Shown here piece after piece: positions 7,734 through 15,506 of a stretch of 64,000 bases of DNA. The stretch is from Beijerinckiaceae bacterium (GTDB taxonomy: Bacteria; Pseudomonadota; Alphaproteobacteria; Rhizobiales; Beijerinckiaceae). The notes under the pieces are model-generated. The model made no database searches and was not told where the DNA came from. It saw nothing but the letters and a program-made list of their open reading frames with translations. Position 1 is the first letter of the stretch. Each line of letters begins with the position of its first letter. The DNA lies in assembly GCA_947475995.1 (NCBI GenBank), contig CANJNI010000009.1, positions 1-64,000 of the forward strand. The letters are read 5' to 3'. The position numbers and the translations under genes are program-made.

Positions 7734-9347
7734 TTACGGCAAAACTTCGATGGTGGTGAAATCCTGATACCAGTTGCGGGCCTGTACGAAGCCCTTGAGC
7801 TTCGGCGACAGGGCGCGCGGGCTGGTGTCGTGGACAACCATGATGGCGGCGGCGTCCTCGGTGAGAATTTCATTCACCTTTGCCATCGCGGCTTCCTGCC
7901 TGTCGGTCTCGAATTCGAGCATCGCGGCTTTCCATGCCTCGTCGAAGGCCGGATTATTATAGAAGCCCCAGTTGCCGCCGGCTGGCGGCGCGAAGATGGA
8001 TCGGTACGACGACACGATGCCGGAGCCCGGGTCCTGCATGGTCATGGCGATGTTGATGCCGTCGGCCTGCGCGACCTTCGCGCCGTTTCGCAGCATTGTG
8101 ATCATGGCGGTGAAGTCGCGCACGTCATAGGTCACGTTGACGCCGACGGCGCGCAGGTTTTCCTGGATCGCCTCGTTCATCGCGATCGGCACCATCTGGC
8201 CGCCGCCTGACGGGGCGATGATCACCTTGAGATTGACGGGCTTTGACGGTCCATATCCGGCTTCCGCCAGCAGTTTTTTGGCGCCTTCCGGATCATACTT
8301 GACGTCGAATTTCGGCTTGCCGAACCAGGGCGCATCCGGGGGCGCAAAGCCTTTGGCCGGAATGCCGGTTCCGCTGAGCATTTCGGCAATATCCTCGCGA
8401 TTGATCGCGAGATTTACCGCGCGGCGCACACGCACATCCTTGAAGGCGGAGTCCTCCGTGAACGAAATGCGCCAGATCCAGGTGTGCGGATAGACATTCG
8501 AAACGATGTTGAAGCCAGCAGCCTTCAAGGGCGCAATGGCGTCGGCGGCCAACGTGTCGATGAGATCGATCTGGCCGGAGCGGAGCGCGGCGACGCGGGT
8601 GTTGGCGTCCGGAACCGGCGTCAGCACAAGCCGGTCATGCTTCGGCACACGAGCCTTGTTCCAGTAATCCTTGTTGGCGTCGAGAACGAGTTCCTGTCCC
8701 TGTCGCAGCGAGTTGAACTTGTAAGGTCCGGTGCCGACCGGATTGACGGCGAATTTCTGCCAGTCGCCGCCCATCTTTTCGAACTGCGTCGGGCTGACGA
8801 AGAACAGCGTCGAAAGCTCGTAGGTCAGGAAAGAGTTCGGCTCTTTCGTATCGATATAGATCGTGCGGTCGTCGATCTTGCCGAAACCTGCGATGGAAAT
8901 GGTGCGAGAGCGCGCTGTCGCCGAACGCGTCGCGTTGAAGGCCGGCGATTTCGAATTTGTGAAGGCGTCGAGATTCCACAGCGCCGCATCGGCGTTCCAC
9001 GGCGTACCATCATGGAACTTCGCCTCGCGCAGCTTGAAGGTCCAGCGAGTCTTGTTCGGATCGACCGTCCAGGATTCAGCGAGGCTCGGAATGAGCCGCG
9101 ACGGCTTGTCGGTCGATGTCAGGTCCCATGCGATGAGGGAATCGAACACCGTATAGCCGCCGAAGCGCACGCCCTCGAAGCCCGCGTCCGGCGCGCCCCA
9201 CAGGAGCGGAAAGTCGCTCAATGAAATTGCGATGCGCAGCGATGAGGCAGCCTGTGCCTGCTGGGGCAGCGCCGTGATGGCTGGTGCGGCGAGCATTCCG
9301 AGAGCGAGGCCTGCGGCCTTCAACGATAGAAACGGGGCATAGCGCAT
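7734..9347 (-). CDS. ABC transporter substrate-binding protein, family 5 (peptide/opine type)
   Basis: This 537-residue exported protein has a Sec signal ending near QQAQA (about residue 33). It shows the SBP_bac_5 pattern: early LRIAISLSDFPLLWG, the conserved YTVFDSLIAWD and LIPSLAESW segments, and WTFKLREAKFHDGTPWNADA, typical of DppA/OppA-like proteins. A GGAGG ribosome site precedes the ATG by 8 bases. No permease or ATPase genes of the Dpp/Opp type lie nearby, so it must borrow a transporter encoded elsewhere or be an orphan. The amidase gene follows within 14 bases on the same strand. Such pairs are common in soil alphaproteobacteria; the ligand is unknown. Confidence 0.9.
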   Translation of the reverse strand: MRYAPFLSLKAAGLALGMLAAPAITALPQQAQAASSLRIAISLSDFPLLWGAPDAGFEGVRFGGYTVFDSLIAWDLTSTDKPSRLIPSLAESWTVDPNKTRWTFKLREAKFHDGTPWNADAALWNLDAFTNSKSPAFNATRSATARSRTISIAGFGKIDDRTIYIDTKEPNSFLTYELSTLFFVSPTQFEKMGGDWQKFAVNPVGTGPYKFNSLRQGQELVLDANKDYWNKARVPKHDRLVLTPVPDANTRVAALRSGQIDLIDTLAADAIAPLKAAGFNIVSNVYPHTWIWRISFTEDSAFKDVRVRRAVNLAINREDIAEMLSGTGIPAKGFAPPDAPWFGKPKFDVKYDPEGAKKLLAEAGYGPSKPVNLKVIIAPSGGGQMVPIAMNEAIQENLRAVGVNVTYDVRDFTAMITMLRNGAKVAQADGINIAMTMQDPGSGIVSSYRSIFAPPAGGNWGFYNNPAFDEAWKAAMLEFETDRQEAAMAKVNEILTEDAAAIMVVHDTSPRALSPKLKGFVQARNWYQDFTTIEVLP

Positions 9348-9453
9348 GGGCGGGGACCTCCGGCAGGGTTCCTGGCGGCCCGCCGTTCGGCGGGGCTGAG
9401 ATCAGGAAAGCAACTGCCGCGCCAGTCCCGGCCAAGCTTGCGGCCGAACATGC

Positions 9454-9484
9454 AAAAAGGCCGTAGTTCGCGCGAACTACGGCC
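9454..9484 (-). terminator. Rho-independent terminator downstream of ligB
   Basis: A perfect inverted repeat (arms GGCCGTAGTTCG and CGAACTACGGCC with a two-base centre, 9459-9484) is followed on the minus strand by TTTTT at 9458-9454. It sits about 30 bases past the ligB stop codon and separates the lig genes from the next minus-strand operon. Confidence 0.9.
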
Positions 9485-9516
9485 AGAAGTGCGGGAGGAA
9501 ACGGGTACGCTGCGAA

Positions 9517-10383
9517 CTACTCGGCCGCGATCGCGCGCGGAACAGGGTGGTTCTCCAGCAGCATCACAGCGCCGCCCGTGTTGGAAATCGGCACGTGATA
9601 CGTTGAGCTGATCTGCGTGACCCGGCCCTGCATAGCGCCGCGCATGGCGATCCACGTCATAAGTTCAACGCCCTGAGACCCCGCTTTTTCGACAATCTCA
9701 TGGTTTGACAGTCGCGCCAGAGCTTCCGGGTCGTTGAGCATCTTGTCCATGCACCACAGATCGAACGGCTTGTTGATGAAGCCCGCCCGCTCGCCGTCGA
9801 GCTGGTGAGAAAGACCGCCGGTGCCCAGCAGCACGACCTTGATGTCTTCCGGATAGGATTCGATGGCCTTGCCGATCGCCTGACCCAGCTTGTAGCAGCG
9901 ACGCGGATTTGGAAGCGGATGCTGCACGGAATTCATCATCACCGGCACGGTCCGCACCGGCCAGTCCTGCCCGCCCGGATACATGAGGGCCATCGGCAGC
10001 GTGAAGGCGTGGTCCACCAGCACTTCCTGGCACATGGTAATGTCGAATTCGTCCGCCACCAGATTTTCGATGATGTGCCACGAGAGCTTCGCATCACCCT
10101 TGAAGGGCTTTTGCACCGGAATGCCCCAGCCTTCGTCGGCGTTGTGATATTCGTGCGCCGCGCCGATTGCGAAGGTCGGCATCTTGTCGAGGAAGTTGTT
10201 GAGCCCGTGATCGTTGTAGATCACCACGGCCACATCGGGCTTCTCGCGCGCCAGCCAGTCATGGACGGGGTGGAAGGCGTCGAAGAACGGCTTCCAGTAA
10301 GGGTCCTGCTGCTGCTTCTGCGCGATGGCCTTGCCGATGGACGGAACGTGCGAGGTCGTGAGACCGCCGATGATGCGCGCCAT
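9517..10383 (-). CDS. ligB: Protocatechuate 4,5-dioxygenase beta (catalytic) subunit
   Basis: LigB is the Fe(II) subunit of the extradiol dioxygenase that cleaves protocatechuate to 4-carboxy-2-hydroxymuconate semialdehyde. The 288-residue length, the opening GGLTTSHVPSIG with metal ligand His12, the second ligand His59 in YNDHGLNNF, the catalytic-histidine region GGLSHQLDGERAG and the ligand glutamate in GVELMTW all match LigB. It starts two bases after the ligA stop, so the two subunits are translated together. Gallate and related catechols are alternative substrates of close relatives. A strong terminator follows. The perfect FNR/FixK palindrome upstream of ligA hints at oxygen-linked control. 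Confidence 0.92.
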   Translation of the reverse strand: MARIIGGLTTSHVPSIGKAIAQKQQQDPYWKPFFDAFHPVHDWLAREKPDVAVVIYNDHGLNNFLDKMPTFAIGAAHEYHNADEGWGIPVQKPFKGDAKLSWHIIENLVADEFDITMCQEVLVDHAFTLPMALMYPGGQDWPVRTVPVMMNSVQHPLPNPRRCYKLGQAIGKAIESYPEDIKVVLLGTGGLSHQLDGERAGFINKPFDLWCMDKMLNDPEALARLSNHEIVEKAGSQGVELMTWIAMRGAMQGRVTQISSTYHVPISNTGGAVMLLENHPVPRAIAAE

Positions 10384-10385
10384 GT

Positions 10386-10730
10386 TCAGGCTCCCTGCGA
10401 GGCCAGATAGGCCTTGAAGTCTTCCAGCGTTCTGCCGGTCTGCTGCGCGCCGATGTCCTGCACGCTGAGGCCGAAGATGCCGGCGAATTTGGCGAGGTAA
10501 TAGACGTTGCCGCCCGCCGCGATCAGCTTGAGAACATTACGGCTCTTGATCGCCGCCACATGTTCGGGCGACAGGCCATACCGGGCGCAATAGGCGTCCT
10601 CGTCGGCCAGAAAGGCGTCGCGATTTTCCTTCGAATTGAATGAAAAGCACATCTTGTTCAGCGCATAGCCTTTGGCGGCGGCGCTGCCGTCGAACACCGG
10701 CGTGCCCGGAATTGGCGCTCCGAAAGTCAT
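10386..10730 (-). CDS. ligA: Protocatechuate 4,5-dioxygenase alpha subunit
   Basis: This 114-residue protein matches LigA, the small all-helical subunit that caps the LigB active site. Typical stretches are GYALNKMCFSFNSKENRDAF (about residues 20-40), DAYCARYGLSPEH and AAGGNVYYLAKFAGIFG. A ribosome site, AAGGAAG, sits 5 bases before the ATG. It lies directly ahead of ligB. The intergenic region to the divergent lactonase gene holds the palindrome TTGATCCGGATCAA at 10796-10809, about 66 bases upstream of this start, so both directions may share a regulator. Confidence 0.93.
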   Translation of the reverse strand: MTFGAPIPGTPVFDGSAAAKGYALNKMCFSFNSKENRDAFLADEDAYCARYGLSPEHVAAIKSRNVLKLIAAGGNVYYLAKFAGIFGLSVQDIGAQQTGRTLEDFKAYLASQGA

Positions 10731-10795
10731 CTGGGCTTCCTTTGCAATGGGAATTTCAGCCTGCTAAACAGCTAGCGATCCCCCGCCACGGCGCC

Positions 10796-10809
10796 TTGAT
10801 CCGGATCAA
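10796..10809. promoter_or_regulatory. Perfect FNR/FixK palindrome between ligAB and the lactonase gene
   Basis: TTGATCCGGATCAA is an exact inverted repeat and an exact match to the TTGAT-N4-ATCAA consensus of FNR/FixK/Anr proteins. It lies in the 127-base region between divergent genes. A class II promoter from this box would start transcription near 10844 toward the lactonase (14 bases before its ATG) or near 10761 toward ligA (31 bases before its ATG). Direction and activation versus repression cannot be told from sequence. Confidence 0.75.
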
Positions 10810-10857
10810 ACCGGTTGAAATCGCGCCGATTTGTCACAAACGCGAGACGATAGCTTC

Positions 10858-11727
10858 ATGCGCGCGCCCACCATCCTCCCGCCCGATCCGAACCCCAAGA
10901 CCCCGGCTTTCAAGGCGCCGCCGAAGTCCTGCGACGCCCACACCCATATTTTCGGGCCGGGCGCGCAGTATCCCTATGCGCCTGACGCCAGCTACATTCC
11001 GCACGACGCCGGCCTCGACGATTTCCGCGAACTGCACCGCCGCATCGGGATCGAGCGCGCCGTCATCGTGAACGCAAGCTGCCACGGGCTCGACAATACG
11101 GTTGTGACCGACGCCATTGCGGCGTCAAACGGCGCCTACAAGGGCGTCGGCAATGTGGATGACAGCTTCACCGAAAAGCAGATCGAGGCGCTCGACAAGG
11201 GCGGCATCCACGGCTGCCGGTTCACCTTCCTGAAGCGCCTCGGCCGCACGCCCGACATGAGCTCGTTCCACCGCGTCGTGGACAAGATCAAGTCATTCAA
11301 GTGGCATGTGGTGGTCTATCTCGATCCCGAGACGGTGGCGGATTTCGCCCCCATCCTGTCGGCCCTGCCGGTCGATTACGTGATCGACCACATGGGCACC
11401 GTGAAGGCCGAGAAGGGACTGGATCAGCCCAACTTCAACGCCCTGCTCGATCTCGCCCGGCGCGACCAGAAGTGCTGGGTCAAGGTGTGCGGCTTCGAGC
11501 GCGCGTCCGCCGCCGGGGCTCCGTTCCACGACGCCGTGCCGTTCGGCCGCAAGCTGGTCGAGACGATCCCGGACCGCGTCCTGTGGGGCACCGACTGGCC
11601 GCACCCGAACGTGACCGTGATGCCGAATGACGGCGAACTCGTCGATCTGATCCCGCTGGTCGCCCCCGACGCCGCCCAGCAGCAGAAGCTTCTGGTCGAC
11701 AATCCGGCCCGCCTCTATCGTTTCTGA
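10858..11727 (+). CDS. ligI: Amidohydrolase resembling 2-pyrone-4,6-dicarboxylate lactonase (LigI)
   Basis: This 289-residue TIM-barrel hydrolase follows LigI closely in pattern: an early CDAHTHIFGPGAQYPYAP with the HxH motif, then VIVNASCHGLDNTV, GIHGCRFTFLKRL, VVYLDPETVADF, VDYVIDHMGTV and a late WGTDWPHPNV with the active-site aspartate. LigI hydrolyses 2-pyrone-4,6-dicarboxylate to 4-oxalomesaconate in the protocatechuate 4,5-cleavage route, which fits the divergent ligAB neighbours. I use the ATG at 10858; a TTG at 10831 would also be in frame. Tricarballylate/aconitate-type hydrolases of the same superfamily are an alternative. The intermediate enzyme LigC and the later LigJ and LigK are not in this window. 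Confidence 0.85.
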   Translation: MRAPTILPPDPNPKTPAFKAPPKSCDAHTHIFGPGAQYPYAPDASYIPHDAGLDDFRELHRRIGIERAVIVNASCHGLDNTVVTDAIAASNGAYKGVGNVDDSFTEKQIEALDKGGIHGCRFTFLKRLGRTPDMSSFHRVVDKIKSFKWHVVVYLDPETVADFAPILSALPVDYVIDHMGTVKAEKGLDQPNFNALLDLARRDQKCWVKVCGFERASAAGAPFHDAVPFGRKLVETIPDRVLWGTDWPHPNVTVMPNDGELVDLIPLVAPDAAQQQKLLVDNPARLYRF

Positions 11728-11833
11728 GACCGAAACTCCGCATCGAGGCGTGGCTTTGGCCCGCCCGATGCATTGATTTTTTGAAGCCGGGACCGATGTC
11801 GGGTTACCGGTTCGTGAGTAACCGCCGAAACCG

Positions 11834-11945
11834 CCCCCGTGCTTCGAGACGTGAGCTCCGCTCGCTCCTCAGCATGAGGGCTAGACGCGTCGCTGACCCC
11901 CTCATGCTGAGGAGCCCGCTTGCGGGCGTCTCGAAGCACGAGGGG
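11834..11945. repeat. Dispersed long palindromic repeat, family 2
   Basis: Arms rich in CGTGCTTCGAGACG and CTCCTCAGCATGAGG (left, about 11838-11880) are inverted at 11900-11941 as CCTCATGCTGAGGAG and CGTCTCGAAGCACG. The element fills most of the gap between the lactonase and the molybdopterin enzyme and can form a long hairpin. Repeats with this core occur in many copies between genes in Bradyrhizobiaceae-like genomes. Confidence 0.85.
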
Positions 11946-11968
11946 ATCATCTTCACAGGAAGCCCAGC

Positions 11969-14317
11969 ATGAACGTGCATGTCGATGAAGAGCGCATGGC
12001 CATCGAAAAGTTCGGCGTGGGCCAGCCGGTGCTCCGCACCGAAGATCCCACGCTCGTTCAGGGACAGGGGTCCTATACGGACGACGTGAGCCTGCCCGGT
12101 CAGGTCTATGCCGCCATGGTGCGCAGCCCCTTGGCGCACGGCTACCTCAAGGCGATCGACGCGGACGCCGCCCGCGCCATGCCGGGCGTACTGGCTGTCT
12201 ATACGGCGGCCGATCTGGCCGATTACGGCCCGTTTCCGTTCCGGGTGGCGCTGACCAGTCGCGACGGCTCCCCGGTCGCCAAGCCGAAGCGTTTCGCCCT
12301 GGCCTCCAAAAAGGTCAGCTTCGTCGGCGACCCCGTTGCGTGCGTGATTGCCGAGACGCCCGAACAGGCGCAGGAAGCCGCCGAGGCCGTGGGGCTGGAT
12401 ATCGATGAGCTTCCGGCTGTGGTGGAAGCCCGCGACGCCGACAAGCCCGGCGCGCCGCAGGTGCTGGAAGATGTGCCGAACAATGTCGCGCTCGACTACC
12501 ATTTTGGCGACACCGAAAAGGTGAACGAGGCCTTTGCACAAGCCGCTCATGTCGTGAGCATGCAGATCGCGATTCCGCGCCTCGCCATCGCCCCGATGGA
12601 GCCGCGCGCCTGTCTGGCGGCCTATGACAAGGACACCGAACGCTTCACGCTTTGGGCGCCCACGCAGGGCGTCACCGGCTCGCGCGGCGGCGCGGCCGAG
12701 ATGATGAAGGTCCCGCAGGAGAAAATCCGTTTCATCGCCACCAACGTCGGCGGTTCCTTCGGCATGAAGGGTTCGATGTTCGCCGAATATATCTGCGCCA
12801 TGCACGGCGCACGCGCGCTCGGTCGCCCGGTGAAATGGACGGACTCGCGCTCGGGCAGTTTCCTGTCGGATCATCATGGCCGCGATCAGGAGCATCTGTG
12901 CGAACTGGCGCTCGACAAGGACGGGCATTTTCTCGCCATCCGCTGCACTGGCTACGGCAATCTGGGCGGCTACATGACCCAGATCGGGCCGCTGTTCTCG
13001 TCGTTCAATATCGTCAAGCACGTCAATGGCGCGTATCGCACGCCGCTGATCGAGGTGAGCACGAAGGCCGTCTTTACCAACACCGCGCCCATCACGGCTT
13101 ATCGCGGCGCGGGCCGCCCCGAAGGCAATTATTACATGGAGCGGCTGATAGATAATGCCGCCGTCGAGATGGGCATCGACCCGGTGGAGCTTCGGCGTCG
13201 CAACCACATTCAGCCCAATGAAATGCCCCGCAAGGTGCCGTCCGGTTCGACCTACGATTCCGGCGACTTTCCGGCCATGCTCACCAAGGCCCTGAACCTT
13301 GCGGACTTTGATGGATACAAGACCCGCAAGGCGCAGAGCGAAGCAAACGGCAAACTGCGCGGTCTCGGCATCGGCCAGTTCGTCGAAGTGACCGCGCCGG
13401 TCAACGGCGAACTCGGCAAGATCACGTTCGACGCCGATGGCGGCGTCACGCTTTTCACCGGTTCACACGATCACGGACAGGGACACGGCACGACGTTTGC
13501 GCAGGTTCTCTCGACGCAACTCGGCGTTCCGTTCGACAAGATCCGCCTGATGCAGGTGGATTCGGATCAGCTTCGCGCCGGCACCGGCACGGGCGGTTCA
13601 AAATCCCTCATGTGTTCCGGCACTGCCATCGTGGAAGCCAGCGAGAAGGTGATCGAGAAGGGCAAGGTCGTCGCGTCGCACCTTCTGGAAGCAGCGCCAG
13701 CCGACATCGAATTCGAAGTGGGCCGCTTCTCCATCGCAGGTACGGATCGCTCGATTTCCATCATGGACATGGCGGCGAAACTTCGCTCCGGCGTTGCGCT
13801 TCCGGACGATGCGCAAACTTCGCTCGACGTCGACCACCTGTCGAGCGCCAAGCCCGCCACCTATCCGAACGGCTGCCATATCTGCGAGGTCGAGGTTGAT
13901 CCTGACACCGGCATGGTGGAGATCGCCAGATATTCGATGGTGGGCGATTTCGGCGTCGTGGTGAATCCGATTGTGGTGCAGGGCCAGTTGCACGGCGGCG
14001 TCGTGCAGGGCATCGGCGAATGCATCATGGAGCGCACGGTCTACGGCTCGGACGGACAGCTCGCGACCGGCTCGTTCATGGACTATGCGATGCCGCGCGC
14101 CTCCGACGTTCCGAGCTTCGCCTATGCGGAAAGCCCGACGCGGGCGACCACCAATGCGCTCGGCGTGAAGGGCTGCGGCGAGGCCGGTTGCGCGGGTTCG
14201 CTCACTTCGGTGATGAACGCCATCGTGGATGCGCTGCGCCCGCTCGGCGTGAAGCACATCGACATGCCGGCGACGCCGCTGTCTGTGTGGAAGGCCATTC
14301 AGGCCGCGAAGGCGTAG
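11969..14317 (+). CDS. Molybdenum hydroxylase large subunit, CoxL-like form II (xanthine dehydrogenase family)
   Basis: This 782-residue protein is a molybdopterin-cytosine-dinucleotide-binding large subunit. The N-terminal hammerhead domain (GQGSYTDDVSLPGQVYAAMVRS) and the Moco-binding segments around NVGGSFGMKG and GSHDHGQGHGTTFAQ are clear. The loop AYRGAGRPEG marks form II enzymes rather than true CO dehydrogenase (AYRCSFR). The catalytic glutamate lies in GVKGCGEAGCAGS near the C-terminus. Such enzymes hydroxylate aldehydes, purines or N-heteroaromatics. The medium (FAD) and small (2Fe-2S) subunit genes that normally flank it are absent, so it is an orphan here. It may act on an aromatic or heterocyclic precursor related to the ligAB pathway; that is inference. 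Confidence 0.88.
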   Translation: MNVHVDEERMAIEKFGVGQPVLRTEDPTLVQGQGSYTDDVSLPGQVYAAMVRSPLAHGYLKAIDADAARAMPGVLAVYTAADLADYGPFPFRVALTSRDGSPVAKPKRFALASKKVSFVGDPVACVIAETPEQAQEAAEAVGLDIDELPAVVEARDADKPGAPQVLEDVPNNVALDYHFGDTEKVNEAFAQAAHVVSMQIAIPRLAIAPMEPRACLAAYDKDTERFTLWAPTQGVTGSRGGAAEMMKVPQEKIRFIATNVGGSFGMKGSMFAEYICAMHGARALGRPVKWTDSRSGSFLSDHHGRDQEHLCELALDKDGHFLAIRCTGYGNLGGYMTQIGPLFSSFNIVKHVNGAYRTPLIEVSTKAVFTNTAPITAYRGAGRPEGNYYMERLIDNAAVEMGIDPVELRRRNHIQPNEMPRKVPSGSTYDSGDFPAMLTKALNLADFDGYKTRKAQSEANGKLRGLGIGQFVEVTAPVNGELGKITFDADGGVTLFTGSHDHGQGHGTTFAQVLSTQLGVPFDKIRLMQVDSDQLRAGTGTGGSKSLMCSGTAIVEASEKVIEKGKVVASHLLEAAPADIEFEVGRFSIAGTDRSISIMDMAAKLRSGVALPDDAQTSLDVDHLSSAKPATYPNGCHICEVEVDPDTGMVEIARYSMVGDFGVVVNPIVVQGQLHGGVVQGIGECIMERTVYGSDGQLATGSFMDYAMPRASDVPSFAYAESPTRATTNALGVKGCGEAGCAGSLTSVMNAIVDALRPLGVKHIDMPATPLSVWKAIQAAKA

Positions 14318-14396
14318 ATTGTTCCGTGAAGTAAAAGCCTAAAAGAAACTGTTGTGCTATGTTTGTTCTTCAAAATCATGATTCGAGGACGAATAC

Positions 14397-14606
14397 ATGT
14401 CAAAAATGCCTGTAAAAAATGAGGGAAAAATACTGCCTGCCCTCGGTGTCGAGAGCCGACCGCAGAGCTTGGGCATAGCAAAGAACAGTTTTACCACATC
14501 CCATTTGACGCATCCTACAACCACATCTGGAGGAAGCGGTGGCAATGGAGGCTCGCAGTCACAGCCAACGCAGTCAAACACTAATGGATCTAATTCTGAA
14601 AAATGA
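14397..14606 (+). CDS. Small protein of unknown function with low-complexity C-terminus (AT-rich cassette, gene 1)
   Basis: This 69-residue frame is preceded by a good ribosome site (GAGGAC, 7 bases before the ATG) and a visibly AT-rich leader. The first half (MSKMPVKNEGKILPALGVES) is ordinary. The second half is rich in Ser, Thr, Gly, Asn and Gln with GGSGGNGGS and is likely disordered. Its stop codon overlaps the next start (ATGA at 14603-14606), so the two genes are coupled. Base composition is much poorer in GC than the neighbours, which suggests acquisition from outside. No family is recognised. An accessory or antitoxin-like partner for the following membrane protein is conceivable but not shown. 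Confidence 0.6.
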   Translation: MSKMPVKNEGKILPALGVESRPQSLGIAKNSFTTSHLTHPTTTSGGSGGNGGSQSQPTQSNTNGSNSEK

Positions 14607-15034
14607 ACAGCGACCATTTGACGATTGCAGGGTTATTCGTTGCAATCGCTTCGTTATTATTTGCGGGGTGGCAGTTACGATGTTCGAGACTTGCTGCTTC
14701 AAGTTCCACGTTGGTAAGTCTGTATGAAAGTTTTAGGCAAACGTGGCTAGGTTACGTCTCGGCCTCAGACACTGCAAAAAAGCAGCACACATTTGCGGAC
14801 GTTATGAATCTTCTTGAAGCAAGCTGCGCCATATACTTCGACGATGTCTTCTCGGGCCGATCGAGAAAACTTTTTGAACAATACATCTGCGATGTCTTGA
14901 AATTTATCGACAGTGACGAACATACGCGGAATCTAACAACAAATTTAATGCAATCTCCCGATACATTTACAAATATTTCCAAATTCATTTCTAAGCATGG
15001 ACAAAAGACAAAGGCGTCAAAAATTATTGGGTGA
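14603..15034 (+). CDS. Membrane-anchored protein of unknown function (AT-rich cassette, gene 2)
   Basis: This 143-residue protein has one N-terminal membrane helix (about residues 6-24, LTIAGLFVAIASLLFAGWQL) followed by a helical cytoplasmic domain with two cysteines (EASCAIYFDD, QYICDVLKF) and a Lys-rich tail. The topology resembles small membrane-anchored proteins of the DUF4760 kind often seen in mobile regions, but I cannot assign a family. It is translationally coupled to the preceding small gene. Its 3' end overlaps the convergent membrane-protein gene by 11 bases (15024-15034). Codon use is AT-rich, unlike the rest of the window, consistent with horizontal transfer. Confidence 0.7.
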   Translation: MNSDHLTIAGLFVAIASLLFAGWQLRCSRLAASSSTLVSLYESFRQTWLGYVSASDTAKKQHTFADVMNLLEASCAIYFDDVFSGRSRKLFEQYICDVLKFIDSDEHTRNLTTNLMQSPDTFTNISKFISKHGQKTKASKIIG

Positions 15035-15506
15035 ACGGCACGTAGCGGCCGAGAATCACCACCGCGATCCACAGCGCCAGCGAGATCGCGCCTGCGATCT
15101 TCGCGCGGGCCGGAACGCTTTCGGCATCCCACTCCGCGATCCTGCGCCATGGGCCTGCGTGGAAGGCCAGCATGTTGAGGCCCGCCAAAACCAGCGCCAG
15201 CATCTTCCACTGGAATGCCGAATTGCCCGCATAACGGACGGCGGCAGGCGCGAACATCAGCGCGCCGCTGACCGCCGCAACGATGAACGCCGCCCATGCG
15301 ACCGTCAGGATGCGCAGGTGCCCGCGCATCGTCTCGCGCATGCCGGCTAATCCCATCAGCCGCAGATCGACGAAGATCATCGACCCGACCAGAATGGTCA
15401 GCGCACCGACATGCAGCGTTTCCAGGGCCGGAAACCAGAAAGGCTCGTCCACCATCTGCTGGCTGAAAGACCAGTCTTCCAGCGCGGTCCAGACGGACTT
15501 CAGCAT
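15024..15506 (-). CDS. Four-helix inner-membrane protein, DUF6644-like (second of a tandem pair)
   Basis: This 160-residue protein has four predicted membrane helices. The segment FWFPALETLHVGALTILVGS followed by MIFVDLRLMGLAG is the kind of signature seen in DUF6644-like proteins; the family name is from memory and uncertain. The histidine in the first helix could bind heme, as in related four-helix cytochrome-like proteins. The start ATG at 15506 shares its A with the stop of the upstream paralogue (TGATG), so the two are translated together. In-frame sequence upstream of 15506 belongs to another frame of that gene. The function is unknown; a two-subunit membrane complex is plausible. Confidence 0.75.
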   Translation of the reverse strand: MLKSVWTALEDWSFSQQMVDEPFWFPALETLHVGALTILVGSMIFVDLRLMGLAGMRETMRGHLRILTVAWAAFIVAAVSGALMFAPAAVRYAGNSAFQWKMLALVLAGLNMLAFHAGPWRRIAEWDAESVPARAKIAGAISLALWIAVVILGRYVPFTQ

